A stretch of DNA of 64,000 nucleotides from Acidovorax sp. CCYZU-2555 (GTDB lineage: Bacteria; Pseudomonadota; Gammaproteobacteria; Burkholderiales; Burkholderiaceae_C): the NCBI RefSeq assembly GCF_018413525.1, contig NZ_JAHCDD010000005.1, positions 55,179 to 119,178 on the forward strand, read 5' to 3'. Below are positions 20,173 to 27,528 of this stretch, piece by piece (the stretch's first letter is position 1; the number at the start of each line of letters is the position of its first letter). The position numbers were made by a program, and so were the translations under genes. A model generated the notes under the pieces. The model worked only from the letters and a program-made list of their open reading frames with translations. It searched no databases and was not told where the DNA came from.

Positions 20173-21492
20173 ATGCATCCTCAGCTCGAGATTTCGCCGC
20201 AAACGGCGCTGATCGACGTGCCGCGCCGCATCACGGTGCGCGGGCTCGCGCCCGGCCAGCACGTCACGCTGCGCACGCGCACCGTGCGCGGTCCGCAGGT
20301 CGAATGGACGTCGCAGGCGCGCTTTGCGGCCGGTGCTGACGGCTGCGTGGACCTGACGCGCGACGCGCCTGTCGACGGGAGCTACAGCGGCGTGTCGGCC
20401 ATGGGTCTGGTCTGGTCGCAAACCCAGACCATCGCCGATGCGCCGCACGACCCCTTCGCCGCCGAACCCAGCGCCGCGCTGACCACCGAAGTGCGCGCAT
20501 TGCTGCCCGACGGCGCAGAGCTTTCCGGCCATTTCGTTCAGGAGTTGGCCGCCGAAGGCGTCACGCGCCGCGAGATTCGCGACGCGGGGCTGTCGGCCAC
20601 GCTGTTCACGCCCGCGACGCCAGGCCCCCACCCCGTGGTGATGGTGCTCAACGGCTCGGGCGGCGGCATCAACGAGCCGCGTGCCGCGCTCTACGCGTCG
20701 CGCGGCTATGCGGCGCTGGCCGTGGGCTACTTCAAGTCGCCGGGCCGCTCCGACTACATCTCCGACACGCACCTCGAATACTTCGAGACCGCGCTGCAGT
20801 GGATTCACCGCGAGCTGCAACCCAAGGACGGCTTCGTCGCGCTCAGCGGCCAGTCGCGCGGCGGCGAGCTGGTGCTGCTGCTGGGCTCGCTGTTCCCGGA
20901 CATGGTCAAGGCCGTGATCGGCTATGTGCCCAGCGCCTTCGTGCACTGCGCGCAGAACGCCTGCGACCCGGCCAAGGGCCGCGAAGGCCCGGCCTGGATC
21001 TTCCGCGGCCAGCCGCTGGTCGACATCTGGAACAACAACCGCACGGCGTCCTGGGCGCCCTGGGACCAAGGCCCCGAGCCGCGCCGCCACACCGCGGCCA
21101 TGCTCACGGCGCTGCAGGACCCCGACGCAGTGGAGCGCGCGCGCATACGCGTGGAGTGCATCGATGGCCCGGTGATGCTGCTGTCGGCGACCGATGACGG
21201 CTCCTGGCCTTCGTCGCTCTACGGCAAGATGGTCAAGGACCACCTGGCAGCCAACCACCATCCCCACCCCGTGGAACACCACGACTGGGAAGGCGGCGGC
21301 CATGCGATCCTGTTCCCCTATGTGCCAACCACGCATCTGTTCTACGCCCACCCCGTATCCAAGCGACTGAGCACCTCGGGCGGAACGCCGGCGGTCAATG
21401 CGCTGGCCAACGAACAGTCGTGGATCGCCGTCCAGGCATTTCTCGCGCGCGCCACGGCCGCGCAGGCGGCCAGGCCCGAGACCCAGGCCTGA
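20173..21492 (+). CDS. BAAT/acyl-CoA thioester hydrolase-like alpha/beta hydrolase
   Basis: This 439-residue cytoplasmic hydrolase starts 12 bp after the binding-protein gene. The N-terminal beta domain (residues about 10-130) is the acyl-CoA thioesterase/bile-acid transferase type: ITVRGLAPGQHVTLRTR and later GSYSGVSAMGLVWS. The C-terminal alpha/beta hydrolase (about 140-430) has VVMVLNGSGGGINEPRAA and the nucleophile elbow GQSRG at 226-230, with Ser228 where mammalian BAAT has Cys. The terminal EGGGHAILFPY supplies the probable catalytic His. In the operon context it may cleave an acyl thioester or amide released from the imported substrate. That assignment is inferred. Confidence 0.82.
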   Translation: MHPQLEISPQTALIDVPRRITVRGLAPGQHVTLRTRTVRGPQVEWTSQARFAAGADGCVDLTRDAPVDGSYSGVSAMGLVWSQTQTIADAPHDPFAAEPSAALTTEVRALLPDGAELSGHFVQELAAEGVTRREIRDAGLSATLFTPATPGPHPVVMVLNGSGGGINEPRAALYASRGYAALAVGYFKSPGRSDYISDTHLEYFETALQWIHRELQPKDGFVALSGQSRGGELVLLLGSLFPDMVKAVIGYVPSAFVHCAQNACDPAKGREGPAWIFRGQPLVDIWNNNRTASWAPWDQGPEPRRHTAAMLTALQDPDAVERARIRVECIDGPVMLLSATDDGSWPSSLYGKMVKDHLAANHHPHPVEHHDWEGGGHAILFPYVPTTHLFYAHPVSKRLSTSGGTPAVNALANEQSWIAVQAFLARATAAQAARPETQA

Positions 21493-21506
21493 ATTATGAG
21501 CGTGGA

Positions 21507-21609
21507 CGTTCATGGTTCGACAAGCTCACCACGAACGGTTAAACGCCGTTCGCGCAGATGGATTCGAACGGATGTCCCGTTCGTCCTGAGCCTGTCGAAG
21601 GATGAACGG
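21507..21609. repeat. REP-like long inverted repeat
   Basis: The left arm at 21507-21538 reads CGTTCATGGTTCGACAAGCT and continues to CGAACGG. The right arm at 21577-21609 reads CCGTTCGTCCTGAGCCTGTC and continues to GATGAACGG. The arms are imperfect reverse complements of about 32 bp. It is a second member of the family seen at 18457-18537 and lies between the hydrolase and the CMD-AhpD fusion gene. Confidence 0.75.
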
Positions 21610-21642
21610 CCTGCACTACAGCCATAACTCCCTTTCCAAGTC

Positions 21643-22773
21643 ATGACCGAAACCCAAACGCCCTCGACTTCCGCCGACCTGATCGACTCCCTGACCCAGC
21701 TGGACCAGTTCCCCGCGGTCAAGGCCATACGCCACCAGCGCGCCAAGGTCGTGGATGCAACCCAGGGCAGCTACAAGCAGCTGTTCGACCCCGCCCTGCC
21801 CGGCCTGACGCTGGGCGAGCGCCTGCGCGTGGCGCAGACCATCAGCCGGCTCAGCGACAGCGCCAGCCTGCTGCAGTACTACAGCGCGCAACTGGCCGCA
21901 CTGCAGGATGCTGCCGTGGATGCCCAGCGCGAAGCCGCGCTGCAGAAGTTCGCGACGCTGCTCACGCACAAGCCGGTCGAAGGCGACCGCAGCAGCATCG
22001 ATGCCCTGCTCGCCGCCGGCCTGCAGCCGCCCGAAATCATCACGCTGGCCCAACTGATCGCTTTTCTCAGCTACCAGGTGCGCGTGGTCGCGGGCCTGCA
22101 AGCCCTCACGGCGCTGGGTGACTACCTGCACGCAGCGCCCGTCGCCGCGACCAGCAGCGAAACCTTTGTGCATCCGCATCACCTGCCCAAGCCCGGTGAA
22201 GCCTTGCGCATCAACGGCTTCACCAGCGAAACGCTGGGCTGGAAAGCCTGGGTGCCCGTGCTCAAGCTCGAGGAAGCCACGCCGGAGCAGCTGGCCATCC
22301 TGGAAGCCAGCCACCCATCGGCCAAGACCAGCCAATACTACCTGGCGCTGATCCATCAGCCGCAGATCCTGCAGGAACGCTCGGTGGTGTTCAACGCCAT
22401 CATGTACGCTCCGGGCGGCCTGTCGCGCGCCGAGCGCGAACTCGTCAGCGCCGCGGTGTCGTGCATCAACGGCTGCGTCTACTGTGCGTCCGTGCATGCC
22501 CAGCGCTTCGAACAGCTGGCCAAGCGCAACGACGTGATCGCCCAGGTGTTCGAGAACCCGCATACGGCGGGCACGAACGCGCGCGAAAAGGCGCTGGTCC
22601 AGTTCGCCATTGACCTGACCGAAGCCCCAAACCAGCTCAGCGGCGAACGCCTGCAGTCGCTGCGCGAAGCCGGCCTGACCCATCTGGAGATCCTCGACGC
22701 ACTGCACGCCGCGGCCATCTTCGCCTGGGCCAACCGGCTGATGCTCAACCTGGGCGAAGCCGTTCACCCCTGA
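21643..22773 (+). CDS. CMD domain / alkylhydroperoxidase (AhpD-like) fusion protein
   Basis: This 376-residue protein fuses two carboxymuconolactone-decarboxylase-fold halves. The N-terminal half (about 1-180, DLIDSLTQLDQFPAVKAIR..) resembles the CMD-domain family named after Avi_7170. The C-terminal half (about 190-376, FVHPHHLPKPGEALRINGFTS..) resembles the Avi_7169 AhpD-like family. Those two proteins are usually separate genes beside peptide-type ABC transporters. The redox motif CVYC lies at Cys278-Cys281 with His285, the AhpD-type CxxC..H arrangement. It is the last gene of the transporter-monooxygenase cluster. A role in peroxide removal or in a decarboxylation-like step is plausible. 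The family names are from memory. Confidence 0.8.
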   Translation: MTETQTPSTSADLIDSLTQLDQFPAVKAIRHQRAKVVDATQGSYKQLFDPALPGLTLGERLRVAQTISRLSDSASLLQYYSAQLAALQDAAVDAQREAALQKFATLLTHKPVEGDRSSIDALLAAGLQPPEIITLAQLIAFLSYQVRVVAGLQALTALGDYLHAAPVAATSSETFVHPHHLPKPGEALRINGFTSETLGWKAWVPVLKLEEATPEQLAILEASHPSAKTSQYYLALIHQPQILQERSVVFNAIMYAPGGLSRAERELVSAAVSCINGCVYCASVHAQRFEQLAKRNDVIAQVFENPHTAGTNAREKALVQFAIDLTEAPNQLSGERLQSLREAGLTHLEILDALHAAAIFAWANRLMLNLGEAVHP

Positions 22774-22852
22774 AAACACGCCTCAGGACGGCCGCCCGTC
22801 GCAGCGTTGTCAGCGAACCAGCGCAAAACAATGCGACGGGCGCCAGAAAACA

Positions 22853-22899
22853 GTTGATTAAGTCAACTTGATCGCACATAATCCGTTGACTTTATCAAC
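22853..22899 (+). promoter_or_regulatory. Promoter with two GTTGA-N5-TCAAC operators upstream of the DUF2798 gene
   Basis: TTGATT (22854-22859) and CATAAT (22877-22882), 17 bp apart, form a good sigma70-type promoter. Near-identical palindromes flank it: GTTGATTAAGTCAAC (22853-22867) covers the -35, and GTTGACTTTATCAAC (22885-22899) lies just after the -10. Their centres are 32 bp apart, three helical turns. The motif resembles MarR/TetR-type repressor sites. No such regulator gene is adjacent. Confidence 0.6.
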
Positions 22900-22909
22900 A
22901 ACATAACAG

Positions 22910-23170
22910 ATGTCGACGCCTTCTCCCTCTGCTTCCCCACGCCGCAAACTTCCACGGCGTTTCATGCCCTATGTGTTCGCCTTCTACATGGCGACCATCA
23001 TGGCCTTCCTCATGTGTGCCGTCATTGTGGGCGTGCAAGCCGGCGTCGGCCCCGGCTATCTGGCCAGCGTTCTCAAGGTCTACGCCCTGGCGATGCCCGT
23101 GGCATTTTGCTGTGTGGTCATCGTGCGCCCCTTCGTGCTGCGCCTCGTGGCGGCCACGGTGCACCTCTGA
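22910..23170 (+). CDS. DUF2798 family small membrane protein
   Basis: This 86-residue inner-membrane protein has two predicted helices, FMPYVFAFYMATIMAFLMCAVIV (about 18-40) and VYALAMPVAFCCVVIVRPFVL (about 57-77). A basic RRKLPRR precedes the first helix. The length, helix pair and conserved VRPFV match DUF2798, whose function is unknown. It is transcribed alone from a promoter with two palindromic operators and converges on the DsbA-like gene, with 6 bp between the stops. Confidence 0.8.
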   Translation: MSTPSPSASPRRKLPRRFMPYVFAFYMATIMAFLMCAVIVGVQAGVGPGYLASVLKVYALAMPVAFCCVVIVRPFVLRLVAATVHL

Positions 23171-23176
23171 CGCCTT

Positions 23177-23812
23177 TCAGGCTGCGGCAATGTCGGCAAG
23201 CAAGCTGTCCAGGCTGCCATACAGCGCATTGCCACGCAGCAGCCGGCTGCCTTGGTCGTCCGTGAAGATCAAGGCCGGCACGCCCTGCGCGCCGAAATCC
23301 TGCTTCAGCTGCTGCGCCTGGCGCATGCGCTGGGCGTTGGCCGCCACCAGCTCCGCGTCGCCCGCGGCAAGAAGGTCGGCGGCCGCATGCAGATCCAGCC
23401 CGCGCAGCAATTGCGCCACCACCGTCACCGCGCCGGTGTCCAGGGCGTGCACATAACGCGCTTCCTGCAAGACTTTCAGAGCCTCCAGTTCGCGCTGCGG
23501 CGCGGTGCGCAGCACGGCCGTCAGCGCCAGCGTGGTCGCCGCCGAATCGAAGCGGCTGCCCAGCTTGCCCAACACCTGGGCGCGGTACTCAGGCGTGAAT
23601 TGCTGGCCCGTGAGCTTCTGTATGCGCATGTCGTTGGCCCAGGCGTAGTCCGCGAACGCGGCGTCCAGCGTGCGCCCGCCCGCACCCGCGAACAGACCGG
23701 TGGGCGCGAGCTCCAGGCGGATGCCGGGTTCCAGACCCAGTTGCTGCAGCACCGGTGAAGCGCCGTAGCACCAGCCGCAAAGCGGGTCGAGCAGATACGT
23801 GATGGTTTTCAT
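23177..23812 (-). CDS. DsbA family / FrnE-like thioredoxin-fold protein
   Basis: This 211-residue protein has a thioredoxin-fold active site CGWC at residues 12-15 (YLLDPLCGWCYGASP), the arrangement of FrnE-like DsbA-family oxidoreductases. The cis-Pro loop is GVPALIF near residue 180. There is no signal peptide, so it acts in the cytoplasm. The start was set at the ATG at 23812; an alternative four codons upstream lies in the preceding gene's end. It follows the MBL-fold gene by 5 bp and is probably cotranscribed with it. Its substrate is unknown. Confidence 0.85.
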   Translation of the reverse strand: MKTITYLLDPLCGWCYGASPVLQQLGLEPGIRLELAPTGLFAGAGGRTLDAAFADYAWANDMRIQKLTGQQFTPEYRAQVLGKLGSRFDSAATTLALTAVLRTAPQRELEALKVLQEARYVHALDTGAVTVVAQLLRGLDLHAAADLLAAGDAELVAANAQRMRQAQQLKQDFGAQGVPALIFTDDQGSRLLRGNALYGSLDSLLADIAAA

Positions 23813-23817
23813 GCTGC

Positions 23818-24684
23818 TTACCATTTCATTTCACCCTTGTTGACCTTGGCGCCTATGTCCAGCGACATCGCGCCGTTGGTCAGTTGGGGGTAGGCCTTCT
23901 TCATCGCGTCAATCAGTTCCGCACTGTTCTTGCTCGCCGCGAGCTGCTTCTCGAACGTCTGCAGGTAGTCCTTGGTGAACGTGATGGTGCTTGCATCGAC
24001 CTTGGTACCGGCCTTCATGTGACCGGGAACCACCAGCGCGGGCTTGAGCGCGGCCATTTCATCCAGCTGCTTCACCCATGCGGCGCGTTCTGCAGCGCTT
24101 TGGGTGTCGGCCGTCCAGACATGCATGTTGCCGAACACACCAATATTGCCGACCACGGCCTGAATGGAGGGAATCCAGGCATAGGGGCGGTGGGCCAGCA
24201 CACCTTCGGTGCCGCGGATCTCTATCGCCTGCCCTTCGAGCGTCAGCGCGTTGCCTTCGAGCGCGCGCGGCAGCACGGGCTGGCGCGGCGCGTTGGCGCC
24301 CATCTTGGGGCCCCAGAAAGCGAGCTTGCCGGCCATCTTGGGCGCGAGCTTGGCCAGCACGGCCGGCGTGGTCACCACATCGGCCTGGGGAAAGAACTCC
24401 TTGAGTGTTTCGACACCGAAGTAATAGTCGGGGTCGGCCTGACTCACATAAATGGTCGTGAGCTTCTTGCCGCTGTCGAGCACATTCGCGGCGATGCGCA
24501 GCGCATCGGCGCGCGTGAAGCCCGCGTCTATCACCATGGCCTCCTTCTCACCCACCAGCAAGGTGGAGTTGACATTGAAGCTGTTGCCGTCGGCGTTGTA
24601 GACCTTCACGGCCAGCGGCTGGGCGGCCTGGGCGCTGGTGAAGGCAATGGCCAGGGATGCGGCGAGAAGCGTTGTGCGGATCAT
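23818..24684 (-). CDS. Exported MBL-fold protein with atypical metal-binding motif
   Basis: This 288-residue protein has a signal peptide MIRTTLLAASLAIAFTSAQA (cleavage near residue 20). The metallo-beta-lactamase fold is recognisable from STLLVGEKEAMVIDAGFTRADA and VVPGHMKAGT. The usual HxHxDH signature is replaced by SQADPDYYFG (about residues 87-96), losing three histidines and keeping only the Asp. The later GNMH and GH histidines remain. It is probably periplasmic and either binds metal differently or is not a hydrolase. The ATG at 24684 was chosen because the signal peptide starts there. It is divergent from a LysR gene with a repeat-containing gap, so it is likely that regulator's target together with the downstream DsbA-like gene. 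Confidence 0.8.
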   Translation of the reverse strand: MIRTTLLAASLAIAFTSAQAAQPLAVKVYNADGNSFNVNSTLLVGEKEAMVIDAGFTRADALRIAANVLDSGKKLTTIYVSQADPDYYFGVETLKEFFPQADVVTTPAVLAKLAPKMAGKLAFWGPKMGANAPRQPVLPRALEGNALTLEGQAIEIRGTEGVLAHRPYAWIPSIQAVVGNIGVFGNMHVWTADTQSAAERAAWVKQLDEMAALKPALVVPGHMKAGTKVDASTITFTKDYLQTFEKQLAASKNSAELIDAMKKAYPQLTNGAMSLDIGAKVNKGEMKW

Positions 24685-24787
24685 GCGAAAACTCCAGATA
24701 GTGGTCGAATGCATGGACTTTAGTTTCAATATCCGCGCAGATAAACGCGATAATCCGCGCATAACTGTTTCATAAATCGATCAGATC
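24685..24787. promoter_or_regulatory. Divergent MBL/LysR promoter region with direct repeats
   Basis: ATCCGCGCA occurs at 24731-24739 and again at 24753-24761, a 22-bp period or two helical turns. The sequence between contains GATAAACGCGATAAT. This is the expected place and geometry for LysR tetramer binding between a regulator and a divergent target. Confidence 0.45.
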
Positions 24788-25681
24788 ATGGATAGATTGA
24801 CCGCCATGCAAGTCTTCGTCGAAGTGGCGCACAGCGGCAGCTTCAGCGCCACGGCCGACAAGCTCGACATGTCGCGCGCCATGGTCACGCGCTATGTGGG
24901 CGCGCTGGAACAATGGCTGGGCGCGCGCCTGTTGCAGCGCACCACGCGCAGCGTCACGCTCACCGACGCCGGTGAAAGCTGCCTGCGGCGCAGCCAGCAG
25001 ATGCTGGCCCTGATGGGCAATGTCGAAGAGGAGACCAGCCGCCATGACGGCGTGCTGCGCGGCCAGCTGCGCATCACCTGCAGCGTGTCGTTCGCCTATG
25101 CGCAGATGGCCGCGGCCGTGGTCGACTTCCTGCAGCTGTACCCCGAGCTCAAGATCGATCTGAACGCCAGCGAAGGCGCACTCAATCTGGTCGAGACACG
25201 CATAGACCTGGCCATACGCATCAGCGCCGAACCCGACCCCACACTGATAGGCCGGGTGCTCGCGCCCTGCGGCTCGGTGCTGGTCGCATCGCCCGCCTAC
25301 CTGCGCGCCCACGGCACTCCGCAGCAGCCTTCCGACCTGGGCAGGCACAGATGCCTGAGCTACGCCAACTTCGGCAAGAGCATCTGGAAACTGCAGCGTG
25401 GCGAGGCCATCGAGGAAGTGGGCGTAGGCAGCCATTTCAGCGGCAACGAAGCCACGGCCTTGCTGCAGGCAGCACTGGCCGGCGGCGGCATTGCGATGCA
25501 GCCGACCTATCTGGCCAACCCCCATCTGCGCGACGCAAGCCTTGAAGCCGTCTTGCCCGACTGGGCTCTGCCCACCATGGGCATCTACGCGCTCTACCCT
25601 TCGCGCAAGCACCTGTCGCCCGCAGTGCGCGCCCTGCTCGACTTTCTGGTCGAGCGCTTCGCAAAGGTCCCCTGGGCCTGA
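24788..25681 (+). CDS. LysR family transcriptional regulator
   Basis: This is a 297-residue LysR regulator of the CrgA/PecT-like branch. The HTH reads MDRLTAMQVFVEVAHSGSFS..TADKLDMSRAMVTRYV (residues 1-50), followed by the wing ARLLQRTTRSVTLTDAG. The effector domain spans about 90-295. It is divergent from the MBL/DsbA-like pair and is probably their regulator. Its stop codon abuts the stop of the convergent VOC gene with no spacer, which leaves no room for a separate terminator between them. Confidence 0.9.
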   Translation: MDRLTAMQVFVEVAHSGSFSATADKLDMSRAMVTRYVGALEQWLGARLLQRTTRSVTLTDAGESCLRRSQQMLALMGNVEEETSRHDGVLRGQLRITCSVSFAYAQMAAAVVDFLQLYPELKIDLNASEGALNLVETRIDLAIRISAEPDPTLIGRVLAPCGSVLVASPAYLRAHGTPQQPSDLGRHRCLSYANFGKSIWKLQRGEAIEEVGVGSHFSGNEATALLQAALAGGGIAMQPTYLANPHLRDASLEAVLPDWALPTMGIYALYPSRKHLSPAVRALLDFLVERFAKVPWA

Positions 25682-26044
25682 CTACGCCGCTGCCGAATCC
25701 TGCCCGAACTTGAGAAGGTTGCCGTCAGGATCGATCACATACAGCTCGTCCATTCCCCAGGCCGTATGCACCACCGGCGAAAGCGTGGGCAGCTTGGCGC
25801 TGAACGCGCGGTGCACCGCAGCGATGTCCGCCACGCGGATATAGCAGGAGGTGTTCTCGGCGATATGCTTTTCCGTGCAGGCCCAGAAGTGCAGTTCGGT
25901 GTCGCCGCGCACGGCAATGCCGTACCCGTTCGCTTCGAAATGCTGCGTCCTGAAACCCAGCGTCTCGCGGTAGAAATGCAGTGTGCGCGCCATGTCGAGG
26001 GAGGCGAGTACAGGGATGGCTTTGCCCAGGGTGGAAGATGGCAT
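25682..26044 (-). CDS. VOC superfamily protein, bleomycin-resistance/glyoxalase type
   Basis: This 120-residue single-module VOC protein starts MPSSTLGKAIPVLASLDMART. It contains FYRETLGF, ELHFWACTEKHIAENTSCYIRV and the terminal ELYVIDPDGNLLKFGQ, the pattern of bleomycin-binding proteins such as BLMA/BRP. Such proteins act as dimers that sequester or transform small molecules. Resistance activity cannot be assumed. The ATG at 26044 was chosen over an open frame running to 26305. Confidence 0.85.
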   Translation of the reverse strand: MPSSTLGKAIPVLASLDMARTLHFYRETLGFRTQHFEANGYGIAVRGDTELHFWACTEKHIAENTSCYIRVADIAAVHRAFSAKLPTLSPVVHTAWGMDELYVIDPDGNLLKFGQDSAAA

Positions 26045-26280
26045 TTCGCGTTTCAAAGGCAGAAAGTGGTTTGACGGAAGTGGGTGACCATTTGAACATG
26101 GCGCGTGATCGCCTCGTCTGTGATGGAAGTTCATTACCACAAACAAATCAAAGACTTGCGCAATTCCTCGCTTATGGAATACGGCGCACAGTCCTGTGTG
26201 CGATCGGAGATGACAATGTGTATATTTGCAACCAAATGATGGCGCAGCATCCCGCTCGCGCATCGCGCCCAGGATGCAAG
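26045..26280. other. Divergent intergenic region between the VOC and amino-acid binding protein genes
   Basis: These 236 bp probably hold both divergent promoters. AT-rich sequence around 26130-26235 includes GTGTATATTTGC before the binding-protein gene. No regulatory motif could be identified with confidence. Confidence 0.3.
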
Positions 26281-27165
26281 ATGAATATTCTCCAGCGGAC
26301 GGCACTCGGTCTTGTCACTTTGTGCGCCGCGTCGGCAGCATCTTCGGGAGTGCTGGACAAGATCAATGCGGGAGGCAGCCTGGTCATCGCGCACCGCGAA
26401 TCATCCGTTCCGTTTTCCTACATCGACACCAAGACAGGCAAGCCCGTTGGCTATGCGATGGACCTGTGTCTGCGGCTCGCGGAGGTGGTGCGCAAGAAGA
26501 CGGGCAAGCCCAACATGGCGGTCGAGTTCCTGCAGGTCACGTCGGCGGACCGCGTGGCGGTCATCGAGCAAGGCAAGGCCGACCTCGAATGCGGCTCCAC
26601 CACCAACAATGCGGAACGCCGCCAGTCGGTGGCGTTCACCGTCCCCCATTTCGTCGCCAGCGCGCGCCTGCTGGTCAGTGCATCCAGTGCCATCACTCGC
26701 CTCGAAGACCTGCGTGGCAAAAAGCTGGTATCGACCAAAGGAACCAGCCCGCTGAAAGTCGTCTCGGTGGCCAACCGCGAGCAAATGATTGGCATCACCA
26801 TCATCGAGGCGCCGGACCACGCCAAGGCGATCGAAATGGTCGAAAAAGGCGAAGCCGACGCCTTCGCGATGGACGATGTGCTGCTCTACGGCCTGGCCGC
26901 AGGGCGGCCCAAGCCCTCAGCCTTCAAGGTCGTGGGCAAGTCGCTCACCACCGAACCGCTGGCGATCATGCTTCCCAAGGGCGACGCCGAGTTCAAGCAA
27001 CTCATAGACACCGAGATGAAGCGCCTGATCACCTCGCGCGAGATTTACCCGCTCTATGACAAATGGTTCTCCAAGCCCATTGCGCCGGGCATCACGCTGA
27101 ATCTGCCGCTGGGTTATTTGCTTCGCGACAGCTGGAAGTACCCTTCCGCCGAGGTGCTTCTATAG
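26281..27165 (+). CDS. Amino-acid-type periplasmic binding protein (SBP_bac_3, GltI-like)
   Basis: This 294-residue exported binding protein has a signal peptide of about 22 residues (MNILQRTALGLVTLCAASAASS). Family 3 motifs are present: GSLVIAHRESSVPFSYIDTKTGKPVGYAMDLC, ECGSTTNNAERR and AFAMDDVLLYGL. The GSTTNN segment is typical of glutamate/aspartate-binding proteins. No permease or ATPase genes follow, so it is an orphan. It may serve a transporter encoded elsewhere or act as a sensor ligand-binding protein. The ATG at 26281 begins the signal peptide; the open frame upstream of it is non-coding. Confidence 0.85.
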   Translation: MNILQRTALGLVTLCAASAASSGVLDKINAGGSLVIAHRESSVPFSYIDTKTGKPVGYAMDLCLRLAEVVRKKTGKPNMAVEFLQVTSADRVAVIEQGKADLECGSTTNNAERRQSVAFTVPHFVASARLLVSASSAITRLEDLRGKKLVSTKGTSPLKVVSVANREQMIGITIIEAPDHAKAIEMVEKGEADAFAMDDVLLYGLAAGRPKPSAFKVVGKSLTTEPLAIMLPKGDAEFKQLIDTEMKRLITSREIYPLYDKWFSKPIAPGITLNLPLGYLLRDSWKYPSAEVLL

Positions 27166-27183
27166 TTCGGCGCTGCCGGTGTC

Positions 27184-27528
27184 TCAATGAATCGTGCGGT
27201 CTCCCAGCCCCTTCTTGATCACCAGATCCACCACGGGCTGCTCGCGCTTGTTCGCGCGCTTGCAGTGGTCCTGCTGGAAATGGTCCGTGAGCCAGATGAC
27301 CGCCCGGGCCCAGCGCCGCTCGCGTTCGCGCCAGGCATGGGATGACACGCTTTCCCAGGCATGGCCGTTGAACAGCGTGGCATTGACGAAATGGTCGAGC
27401 GCGCGCACTCCGGCGCGCCCGCGTTCGCTCTTACCCGCAAAGCCCACCAGAATCAGCAGCATCCAGCCCAATACGGCCATGGGCACCATGGCGCACATCA
27501 ACAAGAAACCGGCCAATCGCTCTTTCAT
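27184..27528 (-). CDS. Small membrane protein of unknown function, capsule-operon tail
   Basis: This 114-residue protein has one hydrophobic segment, LLMCAMVPMAVLGWMLLILVGF (about residues 9-30). A cytoplasmic-looking basic C-terminal part follows, with HAWRERERRWARAVIWLTDHF. The family was not recognised. Its ATG overlaps the P450 stop by 4 bp (ATGA at 27525-27528), making it the last gene of a translationally coupled run starting in the capsule genes. It might anchor or partner the P450. That is conjecture. Confidence 0.7.
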   Translation of the reverse strand: MKERLAGFLLMCAMVPMAVLGWMLLILVGFAGKSERGRAGVRALDHFVNATLFNGHAWESVSSHAWRERERRWARAVIWLTDHFQQDHCKRANKREQPVVDLVIKKGLGDRTIH

